Of a stretch of DNA of 64,000 nucleotides, positions 54,963 through 63,723 are shown one piece after another. The first letter of the stretch is position 1; the number at the start of each line of letters is the position of its first letter. Origin of the DNA: JACCWP01 sp963785115 (lineage in GTDB: Bacteria > Actinomycetota > Actinomycetes > Propionibacteriales > Nocardioidaceae); the NCBI GenBank assembly GCA_963785115.1, contig CAWATY010000019.1, positions 145,372 to 209,371 of the forward strand. The letters run 5' to 3'. A program made the translations under genes and the position numbers. The notes beneath the pieces were generated by a model. It saw nothing but the letters and a program-made list of their open reading frames with translations. It was not told where the DNA came from and did not search any database.

Positions 54963-55823
54963 ATGGCACGCGAGCTGACGTACTGCACGGCCGAGGTGGC
55001 GGCGCTGACCCGGCTCTCGCCGCACCTGCGCCGGCTGGTGCTGCGCAACGTCCCGAGCAGCTGGGACTCGGCCGGGGTGGCCGACGAGGCGGTGCTGCTG
55101 GTGTTCCCCGGGACCGACGGCCAGGTGCTGCTGCCGCCCGACGTCGACGACGGGGATCCGTACCGGCTCTCCCGCTGGTACACGGTGCGCCGCTTCGACC
55201 CCGAGCACCGCGAGCTCACCGTCGACCTCGTCGTCCACGACGTCGGCGCCTCGGCGCGCTGGGCCCGCCAGGCGCGGGAGGGGCAGCCGATCGGGATGTC
55301 CGACCCCCGACACTGGTACGCGCCGCCGGCCGATGCCGGCTGGCAGCTGCTGCTCGGCGACCTCACCGCGCTGCCCGCGATCAGCCGGGTCCTGGAGGAG
55401 CACGACGGCCGTCGCCCGGTGCGGGCGTACGTCCAGGTGCCTGACCCGGCCGACGCCGTGCCCGTGGACCTGCCCGCCGCGGCGAGCCTGGAGTGGGTGG
55501 TCGACGCCGATCCGCAGGCCATGCTGCGCCGGCTCCGGACGCTGAGGCTGCCACCCGACGCCGGGTACGTGTTCGTGGCCGGCGAGACCGGGGTCACCCG
55601 CGACGTGCGCCGTCACCTGCGCCACGAGCTCGGTCTGGCCAACGGGGCGTACACCGTCACCGGCTACTGGCGCCCGCGCTCGGAGGAGTGGCTCGCCCGC
55701 TACGAGATCGCCGCCGCCGAGCTCGGTCTGGAGGCGCTGTACGAGCAGATGGAGACCGCGGGCGCCGACGTCGAGGCGCTCACCGACGAGCTCGACCGCC
55801 GGCTCGCCTCCGCGGGCCTCTGA
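54963..55823 (+). CDS. Siderophore-interacting FAD-binding reductase
   Basis: A product of 286 residues from the ATG at 54963. The FAD-binding barrel has LSRWYTVRRFDPEHRELTVDLVVH (RxYT motif) and the NAD(P)-like domain LLLGDLTALPAISRVLEEH and YVFVAGETGVTRDVRRHLR, matching ViuB/SIP proteins that reduce ferric siderophores to release iron in the cytoplasm. An additional C-terminal helical tail of about 50 residues (EEWLARYEIAAAELGLEALY onward) is normal for the family. Divergent from mec. No siderophore synthesis or uptake genes lie nearby. Confidence 0.9.
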   Translation: MARELTYCTAEVAALTRLSPHLRRLVLRNVPSSWDSAGVADEAVLLVFPGTDGQVLLPPDVDDGDPYRLSRWYTVRRFDPEHRELTVDLVVHDVGASARWARQAREGQPIGMSDPRHWYAPPADAGWQLLLGDLTALPAISRVLEEHDGRRPVRAYVQVPDPADAVPVDLPAAASLEWVVDADPQAMLRRLRTLRLPPDAGYVFVAGETGVTRDVRRHLRHELGLANGAYTVTGYWRPRSEEWLARYEIAAAELGLEALYEQMETAGADVEALTDELDRRLASAGL

Positions 55824-55852
55824 CTGGCCGGCCTGTCCGGCGCCGGGCGAGC

Positions 55853-56476
55853 TCAGCGGAGGGTACGGACCAGCGTCTCCTGGACGAAGCCGAGCCAGTC
55901 GTAGACGTCGTGCATCGCCTTGGCCGGGTCGTCGTCGGGCAGCGACAACCAGCGGTCGTCGTCGTCCTCGGCCACCTCGAGCCGGACCCCTATCGCCAGC
56001 CGGAGGTCGGTCAGGCAGCGCAGCCACGCCTGGACGCCTTCCGCGTCCAGCTCCACGTCGACCGGCTCGTCGTCCCTGGCCGTGTCGGCGCCGGCGTCGC
56101 GCAGCGAGGCGATCACGGCCTCGGCGTTGCCCACCTTGCCGTCGCGCAGCCCGCGCTCGGTGTAGCGGCGGAAGTCGGCGTTGGCGTCGGCCGTCGAGTC
56201 GGGCTCGTCGGCGTCGTCGCCCGGCCAGGAGTAGCCGTCGGGCAGCAGCCGGGCCAGCACCGGGTCGTCGGGGCGGGAGAGCTCGGAGCCGGTGTCCTCC
56301 ATCCCCACCAGCTGGGCGAGCGGGTCGTCGTCGGTCGCGACCACCCGCGGGTCGGCCACCCCGTCGCGCAGCAGCTCGATGACCTGCCCCGCCAGGGACG
56401 CGACCAGGGACGCCTCCGCGACGTCGAAGCGGGCATGAGCGCCGCCCCGGCGGACCCGCGCGAACCCCGACGTCAC
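55853..56476 (-). CDS. DUF2017 protein
   Basis: A product of 207 residues from the GTG at 56476, overlapping the clpS stop (GTGA). Mostly helical and very acidic, with DDDPLAQLVGMEDTGSELSRP, RPDDPVLARLLPDGY, FRRYTERGLRDGKVGNAEAV and, at the C-terminus, MHDVYDWLGFVQETLVR. The clpS-DUF2017 pair is conserved in actinobacteria (Rv1331-Rv1332), so a role in ClpS-guided proteolysis or its control is plausible, but no biochemical role is established. Confidence 0.87.
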   Translation of the reverse strand: MTSGFARVRRGGAHARFDVAEASLVASLAGQVIELLRDGVADPRVVATDDDPLAQLVGMEDTGSELSRPDDPVLARLLPDGYSWPGDDADEPDSTADANADFRRYTERGLRDGKVGNAEAVIASLRDAGADTARDDEPVDVELDAEGVQAWLRCLTDLRLAIGVRLEVAEDDDDRWLSLPDDDPAKAMHDVYDWLGFVQETLVRTLR

Positions 56477-56766
56477 CCGTCCGCCTTCTGCAGGGTCGCC
56501 CACAACCCGTACCCGTGCATCGCCTCGACGTCGCGCTCCATCGCCTCGCGACTGCCGTTGGACACGATCGCCTTGCCCTCCTGGTGCACCGCCAGCATCA
56601 GCGTGTCGGCCTTCTTCTCGGAGTAGCCGAAGTGGGTGCGGAACACCCACGCGACGTAGGACATCAGGTTCACCGGGTCGTTCCACACGATGGTGACCCA
56701 CGGGGACTCCGGCAGCACCCGCTCGTCGGTGCCGGTCTCCTCGACCTCGCTGGGGGCGGTGGACAC
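56473..56766 (-). CDS. clpS: ClpS adaptor (N-degron recognition)
   Basis: Ninety-seven residues from the GTG at 56766 (VSTAPSEVEETGTDERVLPE). The ligand-binding core is PWVTIVWNDPVNLMSYVAWVFRTHFGYS with the Asn-Asp pair for the N-terminal amine, then KADTLMLAVHQEGKAIVS with the conserved His and Met. Delivers N-end-rule substrates to ClpC/ClpA. An in-frame upstream extension to 56877 overlaps the divergent gene and is not needed. Confidence 0.93.
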   Translation of the reverse strand: MSTAPSEVEETGTDERVLPESPWVTIVWNDPVNLMSYVAWVFRTHFGYSEKKADTLMLAVHQEGKAIVSNGSREAMERDVEAMHGYGLWATLQKADG

Positions 56767-56803
56767 CCCCGCATTGTCGCGCAGCGCGTGCGAGGGTTGC
56801 GGC

Positions 56804-58225
56804 ATGGGGACCGAGCGCACAGTCGACGTGGTGGTCATCGGCGGCGGACCCGTCGGCGAGAACGCGGCGGGCCGCACGGCCGCCGCCGGGTTGACGACCG
56901 TCCTGGTCGAGCACGAGCTGCTGGGCGGCGAGTGCTCCTACTGGGCGTGCATGCCGAGCAAGGCCCTGCTGCGGCCGATCGATGCGCTGGACGCCGCCAA
57001 GCACGTCGCCGGCAGCGACGCTGCCACGACCGGCCGGGTGGACGCGCAGGCGGTGTTCGCCCGCCGCGACTCGTTCACCTCGCACTGGGACGACTCGAGC
57101 CAGGTCGAGTGGGCCGAGGGGGCGGGCATCCAGGTCGTCCGCGGGCACGGCCGGCTGGCCGGCGAACGCGTCGTCGAGGTGACCGACGACGGTGATGTCA
57201 CCCGGCTCACCGCCCGGCAGGCCGTGATCGTCGCGACCGGGTCGGTGCCGAGCGAGCCACCGCTCGAGGGCCTCGACACGACGCCCCACTGGGGCAGCCG
57301 CGAGGCGACCGGCTCGCACGAGGTGCCGACCAGCCTGGCGGTCCTCGGTGGCGGGGTCGTCGGCGTCGAGATGGCCCAGGCCTACCTAGGCCTCGGCAGC
57401 GAGGTCACCCTGGTCGCCGGTCGCGGGGTGCTGGGCCGCGCCGAGCCCTTCGCCGGCGAGCTGGTCGCCGACTCGCTGCGCGAGCAGGGCGCCACGGTCC
57501 ACGTGGGCCCGCAGGCCGAGGGCGTCGCCGCTACCGGCGACCGCGTACGCCTGCGGCTCGACGACGGCACGACGGTCGAGGCCGCGCGGCTGCTGGTCGC
57601 CACCGGTCGCCGGCCCGGCACTCGCGACGTCGGCCTCGACACGGTCGGCCTCACTCCGGGCGACCCGCTCGCGGTCGACGACCAGGGCCTGGTCGACGGG
57701 GTCAGCGGTGGCTGGCTGTACGCGGTCGGCGACGTCAACGGCCGGGCGCCGCTCACCCATCAGGGCAAGCACCAGGCGCGGATCGTCGGCTCGGTCGTGG
57801 TGTCTCGCGCCCGGGGCGAGCTCCCCGACGACCTGCAGCCGTGGTCGGCGTACGCGCTCACCGCCGACCACACCGCCGTGCCGCAGGTGGTGTTCACCCA
57901 GCCGCAGGTCGCCTGGGTGGGCCGCACGGCTGCCGAGGCCGACGCGGCGGGGCTGCGCACCCGGGTGGTCGACCTCGACATCGCGGTCGCGGGGTCGTCG
58001 CTGCACCGCGACGGCTACAGCGGCAAGGCCCGGTTCGTGGTCGACGACGACCGCCGGGTGCTCGCCGGCGTGACCCTGGTCGGCCCCGACGTGGCCGAGC
58101 TGCTGCACTCCGCGACGGTCGCCGTCGTGGGCGAGGTCACCGTCGACCGGCTGTGGCACGCGGTGCCGAGCTATCCCACGATCAGCGAGGTCTGGCTGCG
58201 CTTCCTGGAGTCGTACGGGCTGTAG
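56804..58225 (+). CDS. Class I pyridine-nucleotide disulfide oxidoreductase (Lpd-like)
   Basis: Flavoprotein of 473 residues from the ATG at 56804. FAD motif VVVIGGGPVGENAAGR; redox disulfide GGECSYWACMPSKALL (CxxxxC); NAD motif LAVLGGGVVGVEMAQAYLGLG; second FAD site LYAVGDVNGRAPLTHQGK; C-terminal catalytic dyad WHAVPSYPTISEVWLRFLE. The CSYWAC spacing and the lack of neighbouring dehydrogenase E2/E1 genes point to the LpdA/quinone-reductase-like group (Rv3303c type) and not the housekeeping dihydrolipoamide dehydrogenase. Divergent from clpS. Confidence 0.88.
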   Translation: MGTERTVDVVVIGGGPVGENAAGRTAAAGLTTVLVEHELLGGECSYWACMPSKALLRPIDALDAAKHVAGSDAATTGRVDAQAVFARRDSFTSHWDDSSQVEWAEGAGIQVVRGHGRLAGERVVEVTDDGDVTRLTARQAVIVATGSVPSEPPLEGLDTTPHWGSREATGSHEVPTSLAVLGGGVVGVEMAQAYLGLGSEVTLVAGRGVLGRAEPFAGELVADSLREQGATVHVGPQAEGVAATGDRVRLRLDDGTTVEAARLLVATGRRPGTRDVGLDTVGLTPGDPLAVDDQGLVDGVSGGWLYAVGDVNGRAPLTHQGKHQARIVGSVVVSRARGELPDDLQPWSAYALTADHTAVPQVVFTQPQVAWVGRTAAEADAAGLRTRVVDLDIAVAGSSLHRDGYSGKARFVVDDDRRVLAGVTLVGPDVAELLHSATVAVVGEVTVDRLWHAVPSYPTISEVWLRFLESYGL

Positions 58226-58269
58226 GCACCCCCGGCTGCGGTGCCGGGCCACGTCCTTACGCTGTCCTG

Positions 58270-59565
58270 GTGGCATCGACGTCGTTGCTCACCGACCACT
58301 ACGAGCTGACCATGCTCCAGGGCGCCCTGCGGGCCGGCACCGCCGACCGCCGGGTCGTGTTCGAGATGTTCAGCCGGTCGCTGCTGGGCGGGCGGCGCTA
58401 CGGCGTGGTGGCCGGCACCGGTCGCTTCCTCGACGGGCTGGCCGACTTCCGGTTCGCCCCCGACGAGCTGGCCTGGCTGCGGCAGACCAGCACCGTCGAC
58501 GAGGCCACCCTCGCCTGGCTGGCGTCGTTCCGCTTCTCCGGCGACGTGTGGGGCTACCCGGAGGGTGAGACCTACTTCGCCGGCTCGCCGGTGCTGACCG
58601 TCGAGTCGACGTTCGCCGAGGCGGTGCTGCTCGAGACGCTGTCGCTGAGCATCCTCAACCACGACTCGGCGATCGCCTCGGCGGCGTCGCGGATCAGCTG
58701 GGCCGCGGGTGGTCGGCCGCTGCTCGAGATGGGCTCGCGCCGTACCCATGAGGAGGCGGCGGTCGCGTGCGCCCGGGCGGCCTACCTGGCCGGCTTCGCC
58801 GCCACCTCGAACCTGCGCGCCGGCGAGCGCTGGGGGGTGCCGACCAGCGGCACCAGCGCGCACGCCTTCATCCTGCTGCACGACAGCGAGCGGGACGCCT
58901 TCACCGCCCAGGTCGAGGCGCTCGGCGAGTCGACCACGCTGCTGATCGACACCTACGACGTGAGCGAGGCCGTGCGCACCGCGGTCTCGGTGGCCGGACC
59001 CTCCCTCGGCGCGGTGCGGATCGACTCCGGCGACCTGGCCGACCTCGCCGAGCAGGTACGCGACGAGCTGGACGTGCTCGGCGCCAAGCAGACCCGCATC
59101 ATCGTCACCGGCGACCTCGACGAGCACGGCATCGCGGCGCTGGCGGCAGCACCCGTCGACGGCTACGGCGTCGGTACCGCACTCGTCACGGGCTCGGGGC
59201 AGCCGACCAGCGGGTTCGTCTACAAGCTGGTCGCCCGCGGCAGCGAGGACCCCGCCGGCCCGATGGTGCCCGTCGCCAAGAACAGCCCGGACAAGCAGTC
59301 GACCGGTGGCCGCAAGTGGGCCAGCCGCCGGGTGGGCGCGCTGGGCACCGCCCAGGCCGAGGTCATCTCGGTGGGCGGGCCCGCGCCCAGTGGCCGCCCG
59401 CTGCAGGTGCAGATGGTGCGCGCCGGTGAGCGGGTGTGGCGTGAGCCGCTGAGCGCCTCCCGCGACCGGCACCAGCGCAGCCGGGCCGAGCTGCCGATGG
59501 CCGCGCGACACCTGTCCCGCGGCGGGCCCGCCATCCCGACCGAGCTCGAGGAGGCTGCGACATGA
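58270..59565 (+). CDS. pncB: Nicotinate phosphoribosyltransferase
   Basis: Preiss-Handler enzyme: nicotinate plus PRPP (with ATP) to nicotinate mononucleotide. The product has 431 residues from the GTG at 58270 (VASTSLLTDHYELTMLQGAL). Active-site motifs: EMGSRRTHEEAAVACARAAYLAGFAATSN (with the catalytic His), GTSAHAFILLH and VRIDSGDLADLAEQVR. Its TGA overlaps an ATG that opens an eight-codon reading frame in a short tandem duplication leading to pncA, so pncB and pncA are coupled. Confidence 0.95.
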   Translation: MASTSLLTDHYELTMLQGALRAGTADRRVVFEMFSRSLLGGRRYGVVAGTGRFLDGLADFRFAPDELAWLRQTSTVDEATLAWLASFRFSGDVWGYPEGETYFAGSPVLTVESTFAEAVLLETLSLSILNHDSAIASAASRISWAAGGRPLLEMGSRRTHEEAAVACARAAYLAGFAATSNLRAGERWGVPTSGTSAHAFILLHDSERDAFTAQVEALGESTTLLIDTYDVSEAVRTAVSVAGPSLGAVRIDSGDLADLAEQVRDELDVLGAKQTRIIVTGDLDEHGIAALAAAPVDGYGVGTALVTGSGQPTSGFVYKLVARGSEDPAGPMVPVAKNSPDKQSTGGRKWASRRVGALGTAQAEVISVGGPAPSGRPLQVQMVRAGERVWREPLSASRDRHQRSRAELPMAARHLSRGGPAIPTELEEAAT

Positions 59566-59590
59566 GCCCCGAGGAGGCTGCGACATGAGC
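59548..59590 (+). repeat. Tandem duplication of the ribosome-site/start region between pncB and pncA
   Basis: GAGGAGGCTGCGACATGAGC occurs at 59548-59567 and again at 59571-59590, a 23-base step. The first copy overlaps the pncB stop; its ATG (59562) opens the eight-codon frame MSPEEAAT, whose TGA at 59586-59588 overlaps the pncA ATG at 59585. Confidence 0.85.
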
Positions 59591-60160
59591 AAGGCACTGG
59601 TCGTCGTCGACGTGCAGAACGACTTCTGCGAGGGCGGCTCGCTGGCCGTCACGGGCGGAGCCGCCGTGGCCGCGGCTGTGGGCGCTGTCCTCGCCAGCAC
59701 CGACCGAGGGGGCTACCCGGTGGTGGTGGCGACCCGCGACCACCACATCGACCCCGGCGCGCACTTCTCCGACCAGCCCGACTTCGTCGACTCGTGGCCG
59801 CCGCACTGCGTGGTCGACACCGACGGGGCGGACTTCCACCCGGACCTGCAGCCGCGCCCGTTCGACGCCGTCTTCCGCAAGGGCGAGTACACCGCCGCGT
59901 ACTCGGGCTTCGAGGGCACCACCGACGACGGCGCCGGTCTCGCCGACTGGTTGCGGGCCCACGACGTCGACGAGGTCGACGTGTGCGGCATCGCCACCGA
60001 CTACTGCGTGCGGGCCACCGCCCTCGACGCGGCCGCCGCCGGGTTCCGTACCAGCGTGCTGCTCGACCTCACCGCGGCGGTGGCGCCCGACCGCATCGAG
60101 GCGTCGCTGGAGGCGTTCAGCGCCGCCGGCGTGGGCGTCAGGGGTTCGTCGCCCCGGTGA
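59585..60160 (+). CDS. pncA: Nicotinamidase
   Basis: Hydrolyses nicotinamide to nicotinate, feeding PncB. The product has 191 residues. Catalytic triad: Asp in VVDVQNDFCEGG, Lys in FRKGEYTAAYSGF, Cys in IATDYCVRATALDA. Metal ligands in RDHHIDPGAHF. Start at 59585 with GAGGAGG upstream in the second copy of the duplication. Its last 23 bases overlap the convergent nucleotidase gene. PncA also activates pyrazinamide in mycobacteria. Confidence 0.95.
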   Translation: MSKALVVVDVQNDFCEGGSLAVTGGAAVAAAVGAVLASTDRGGYPVVVATRDHHIDPGAHFSDQPDFVDSWPPHCVVDTDGADFHPDLQPRPFDAVFRKGEYTAAYSGFEGTTDDGAGLADWLRAHDVDEVDVCGIATDYCVRATALDAAAAGFRTSVLLDLTAAVAPDRIEASLEAFSAAGVGVRGSSPR

Positions 60161-62008
60161 TCTGCAGCGGCTGACCCTGGTAGGTCAAGCGCCAGTCGAC
60201 GCTGGAGAAGCTGTCGGGGTCGACGGTGCCCTGGTCGGTCACCCAGTCGATCAGCAGCTGGCGGATCTCCTGCTGCCGGTTGTCGACGACCAGCGCGTCG
60301 GTCACGTGCGGGAACGAGCCCCCGCCCGACTGCCGGTAGTTGTTGATCGCGAGCACGAACTGCTGGTCGTCGGCAACCGGCGTGCCGTCGTACGCGAGGT
60401 CGACGATCCGGTCGCCGAGCGCCCGGCCGAGGTCGATCTCGTAGGTCAACGGCGCGTCGAGTCCGGCCATGACGTCGTAGTTGTAGTCGGGGGTGCCGCC
60501 GGGTGCACTGGGGCGCGGAGCGTTGGTCACGTCGGCCGGGTCGTGCGGCCCGACCGAGCTGACCGCCTGGAAGTACTCCGCGGACTTCTCCAGGTAGTCC
60601 TTGACCTGGGCACCGGTCAGCACGATGCCGAGCAGCGTGTTGTCGTAGATGTAGAGGCCCGCGACGTCCCGGACGCTGACCGTGCCGGCGGGGATCGCCG
60701 CGTCGCGGTTGAAGGGCGCGGCGATGCTCAGGACGGGGAGGTCTGCCTGCGGGGTGCCCGCGACCCCCTGCTGGACCGACTCCCCCTGCACGTGGTTGAT
60801 GAAGTCCAGCGCCGCGACGTCCTCGAACCGCGCGGTTGCGGCCGACATCGCCTCGGTCGACTCCCCGATCGGCGAGTTGACGTAGTCGCGGACGGTGCGG
60901 TGCTTGCCGCGCAGCAGCGCGGCGACGTAGCCGTCCTCGGCGACGGTGTTGGAGTTCAGCACCTGCGAGGCGGTCCGGACGACCTCCCAGTGACCGCCCC
61001 GGCGCCGGACGTCGATGTCGACGACCGACAGCCGCATCCCCCACTTGAGCGGCTCGGTGAGCAGCACCGGGCGACCGGTCTCCTCGTTGACCACGAACCG
61101 CTGGGCGATCTCGGTGTGCGCGTGCCCCACCAGGATCGCGTCGATGCCGGGCACCTTGCGGGCGACGACCGACGAGGCGTTCTCCAGGTACGGCAGGGCG
61201 TCGCCGTACGACGACGAGGCGGTCGCTCCCGAGTGCGCGGCGACGACGACCACGTCGGCGCCCGCCTCGCGCATCGCGGGTACCCACTCGCGGGCCGCGC
61301 CGACCAGGCCGGGGAACTCCATCCGTCCCTCGACGTTGGCCTTGTCCCAGATCGCGATCCCGGGGTTGGTGAGGCCGAGGATGCCGACGGTCACGGGCTC
61401 GCTGTGGCCCACGTGGACCCGGCGGAGCACGTAGGGCCGGAAGGCGGGGAGCCCGCTGGCGGCGTCGACCGCGTTGGCACCGAGCAGCGGGAAGTCGAGC
61501 TGGTCGGCGAAACGGCGCAGCAGCTTGATGCCGTAGTTGAACTCGTGGTTGCCGAGCGCTGCGGCGTCGTAGCCGATGGCGTTCATCGCGGTGGCCATCG
61601 GGTGGGTGGCGCCCTGGGTGATCGGATCGATCTTGGCGTAGTAGTAGGCCAGCGGCGTGCCCTGGATGGTGTCGCCGGCGTCGATAAGCAGGGTGCTGCG
61701 GGAGCCGCGCTCGGCGCGCATCGCCGCCACGAGGGTGGAGACCTTGGCCAGCCCGATGTCGTTGTGGTCGCCGTCGTCGTAGCGGGGGTCCTGGTAGTAG
61801 TCCCAGTTGAAGACGTTGCCGTGCAGGTCGGTCGTGCCGAGCACGCTCAGCCGGTAGCGGCGGTCACGGCCGGCGTCCGCGGCGGCCGCGTCGGGGGTGT
61901 AGCCGGCGGCGGCGAGCGCGCCCGCGGCCGCGGCGCCCCGGAGCACCGTCCTTCGGTTGGGGGCGGGCGCGGGAGCGGGGTGGTGACGGGCGGCTGCGGC
62001 TCGGGCAC
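60138..62008 (-). CDS. Secreted 5'-nucleotidase / 2',3'-cyclic phosphodiesterase
   Basis: Metallophosphoesterase of UshA/CpdB type, about 600 residues. Calcineurin-like domain with TTDLHGNVFNWDY, IDAGDTIQGTP, LGNHEFNYG, VVAAHSG and VGHAHTEI, all metal ligands; the C-terminal 5'-nucleotidase domain has SIAAPFNRDAAIP, YIYDNTLLGIVLTG and the substrate stack residues in NYDVMAGL. The continuous frame only opens at 61946 (VLRGAAAAGALAAAGY). A GTG at 62008 with GGAGG upstream would add a Tat signal ending in NRRTVLRG if one base shift near 61970 is allowed, and I take that as the true start. Probably exported; scavenges extracellular nucleotides. Confidence 0.85.
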
Positions 62009-62168
62009 GGGTCCTCCGGTGCTGGATCTGAGCAGGGGTACGGGTGGGTTTCGTCGGTCTCGTACCGGATTGTCCATCACCGGGCCGTCCGGCGGGAGTC
62101 CCCTGCCTTGCCCCGTTTTCGTCACCTGCCCCGCGATCTCCGCAGCTGCCCCGCGTTATTGCGCGGGG

Positions 62169-63612
62169 CTAGTGCGGGTTTCGCAAGCCGGCTTGCGAAA
62201 CCAGCACCGCGCGGAGCGCGGGGACGGTGGCGAGCTGGGTGTCCAGGACCGCGCGGGCGCGGGCGACCGAGTCGACCAGTGGGTGGGTGCCGAGGGCGCG
62301 CAGCGCCAGTCGCTCGGAGCCGGTGAGCGCGGCCTCGATCGCCGTGGTCTCGACCGCCTTGACCGACTGCACCAGGCCGAGCTGGTGCCCGTCGAGCGGG
62401 GCCACCGGCAACGGCCGCGGGCCTGCCGCGTCGACCGCGCACGGCACCTCGACGACGGCGTCGTCGGGGAGCCCGGGCAGGGTGCCGCGGTTGCGGACGT
62501 TGAGCACCAGCGTGGTCGGCTCGTCGCGTCCGATCGCGTGCATCAGGGCGAGCGCCATCCGGTCGTACCCGCCGCCGTCGAGGTCGGCCGGCGATCCGGT
62601 CGGGGCCGCATCGTCTGCATGCTGTCGGCCCGCTGTCGGCCCCGCTGTCGGCGCGGCTGTCGGCCATGTAGGTCGCCTCGCGCTGCTGCCGGGTCCGCTC
62701 CCACGCGGCCAGTGCCTCGGCGGGCTCGCCCAGCGCGGCCTCGGCGTAGAAGCGGGCCTGCTGCTCGGCGAGGAACTCCCCCCGGGTCGAGTCCGCGGCC
62801 GTGGCGGCCCGCACCGCCTCGGCGGTGCGGTACCAGTACCAGAGGTACTCGTTGGGCACCGTGCCCAGCGCACGCAGCCACTCGGCGCCGAACAGCCGCC
62901 CCTCCTCGAAGGAGGCCAGCGCGTCGTCGTCGGCCAGCAGCCGGGGCAGCAGATCGGTGCCGTCGACCTCGGCCCGTCGCACCCAGCCGAGGTGGTTCAG
63001 GCCGGCGTAGTCGATCCGCACCGCCGCCGGGTCGACGCCGAACGCCACGTGCAGCGCGTGCGCCACCCGCCGCATCAGCCCGACCGGCGAGTCGCAGATG
63101 CCCACCACCCGGTCGCCCAGTCCCCCGCCCTCGGGAGCCGCCATCGCCTGGGTGACCATCCCGGCGGGGTTGGTGAAGTTGATGACCCACGCCGCCGGTG
63201 CGACCTCGCGCACGGTGCGCGCCAGCTGCACCGCGACCGGGACGGTGCGCAGCCCGTACGTGACGCCGCCGGCGCCGGTCGTCTCCTGGCCCAGCAGCCC
63301 TTGGTCCAGCGCGGCGCGCTCGTCGCAGACCCGTCCGGCCAGACCGCCCACCCGGATCGCGGAGAACACGAAGTCGGCGTCGCGCACGGTGCTGGCGAGG
63401 TCGGTGCCGACGTGGACCCGCGGCGCGTGTGCTCGACCGCCCGGTGCCGCGTCGGCCAGGGCGGTGAGCACCCGACCGATCGCCCGGAGCCGGCCGCGGT
63501 CGGTGTCGTGCAGCGCCACGTCGGTGACCCGGGGCTGCGAGGCGTCGCCGAGCAGCGCCCGGTAGACCAGCGGGACCCGGAACCCGCCGCCGCCCACGAT
63601 CGCCAGCCGCAC
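62169..63612 (-). pseudogene. GH4 6-phospho-beta-glucosidase (one frameshift)
   Basis: NAD- and Mn-dependent glycosidase acting on phosphorylated disaccharides, about 480 residues from the GTG at 63612 (VRLAIVGGGGFRVPLVYRALLG). Signature pieces: FIFS-like FVFSAIRVGG, NFTNPAGMVTQAM, metal Cys in GICDSPVGLM, and IDYAGLNHLGWV. The frame shifts near 62640 within three direct repeats of GCCGACAGC-type units; the last 150 codons then read GGYDRMALALMHAI, LVLNVRNRGTLPGLPDDAVVEVPC to the TAG at 62169. The final residues (AGLRNPH) are encoded inside a perfect palindrome. No PTS genes adjoin. Confidence 0.85.
62177..62202. repeat. 26-bp perfect palindrome, same design as the cassette hairpins
   Basis: Arms GGTTTCGCAAG and CTTGCGAAACC around CCGG. 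This matches the cassette hairpins (7205, 8391) except at the inverted pair of arm bases (C/G swapped) and the loop. It encodes the C-terminus of the GH4 gene and lies just before its stop, so it may also terminate transcription. Confidence 0.8.
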
Positions 63613-63723
63613 ACCGCGACTCTGCCACCGCCGGCGGGCCGTGCCGAAAAGGGGGCCTGGGCCCACCCAGCTCGGGGACGTGGTCCCCTCGGCCGCCCCG
63701 GCCGGCAGCCGGACAGTGTGGAC

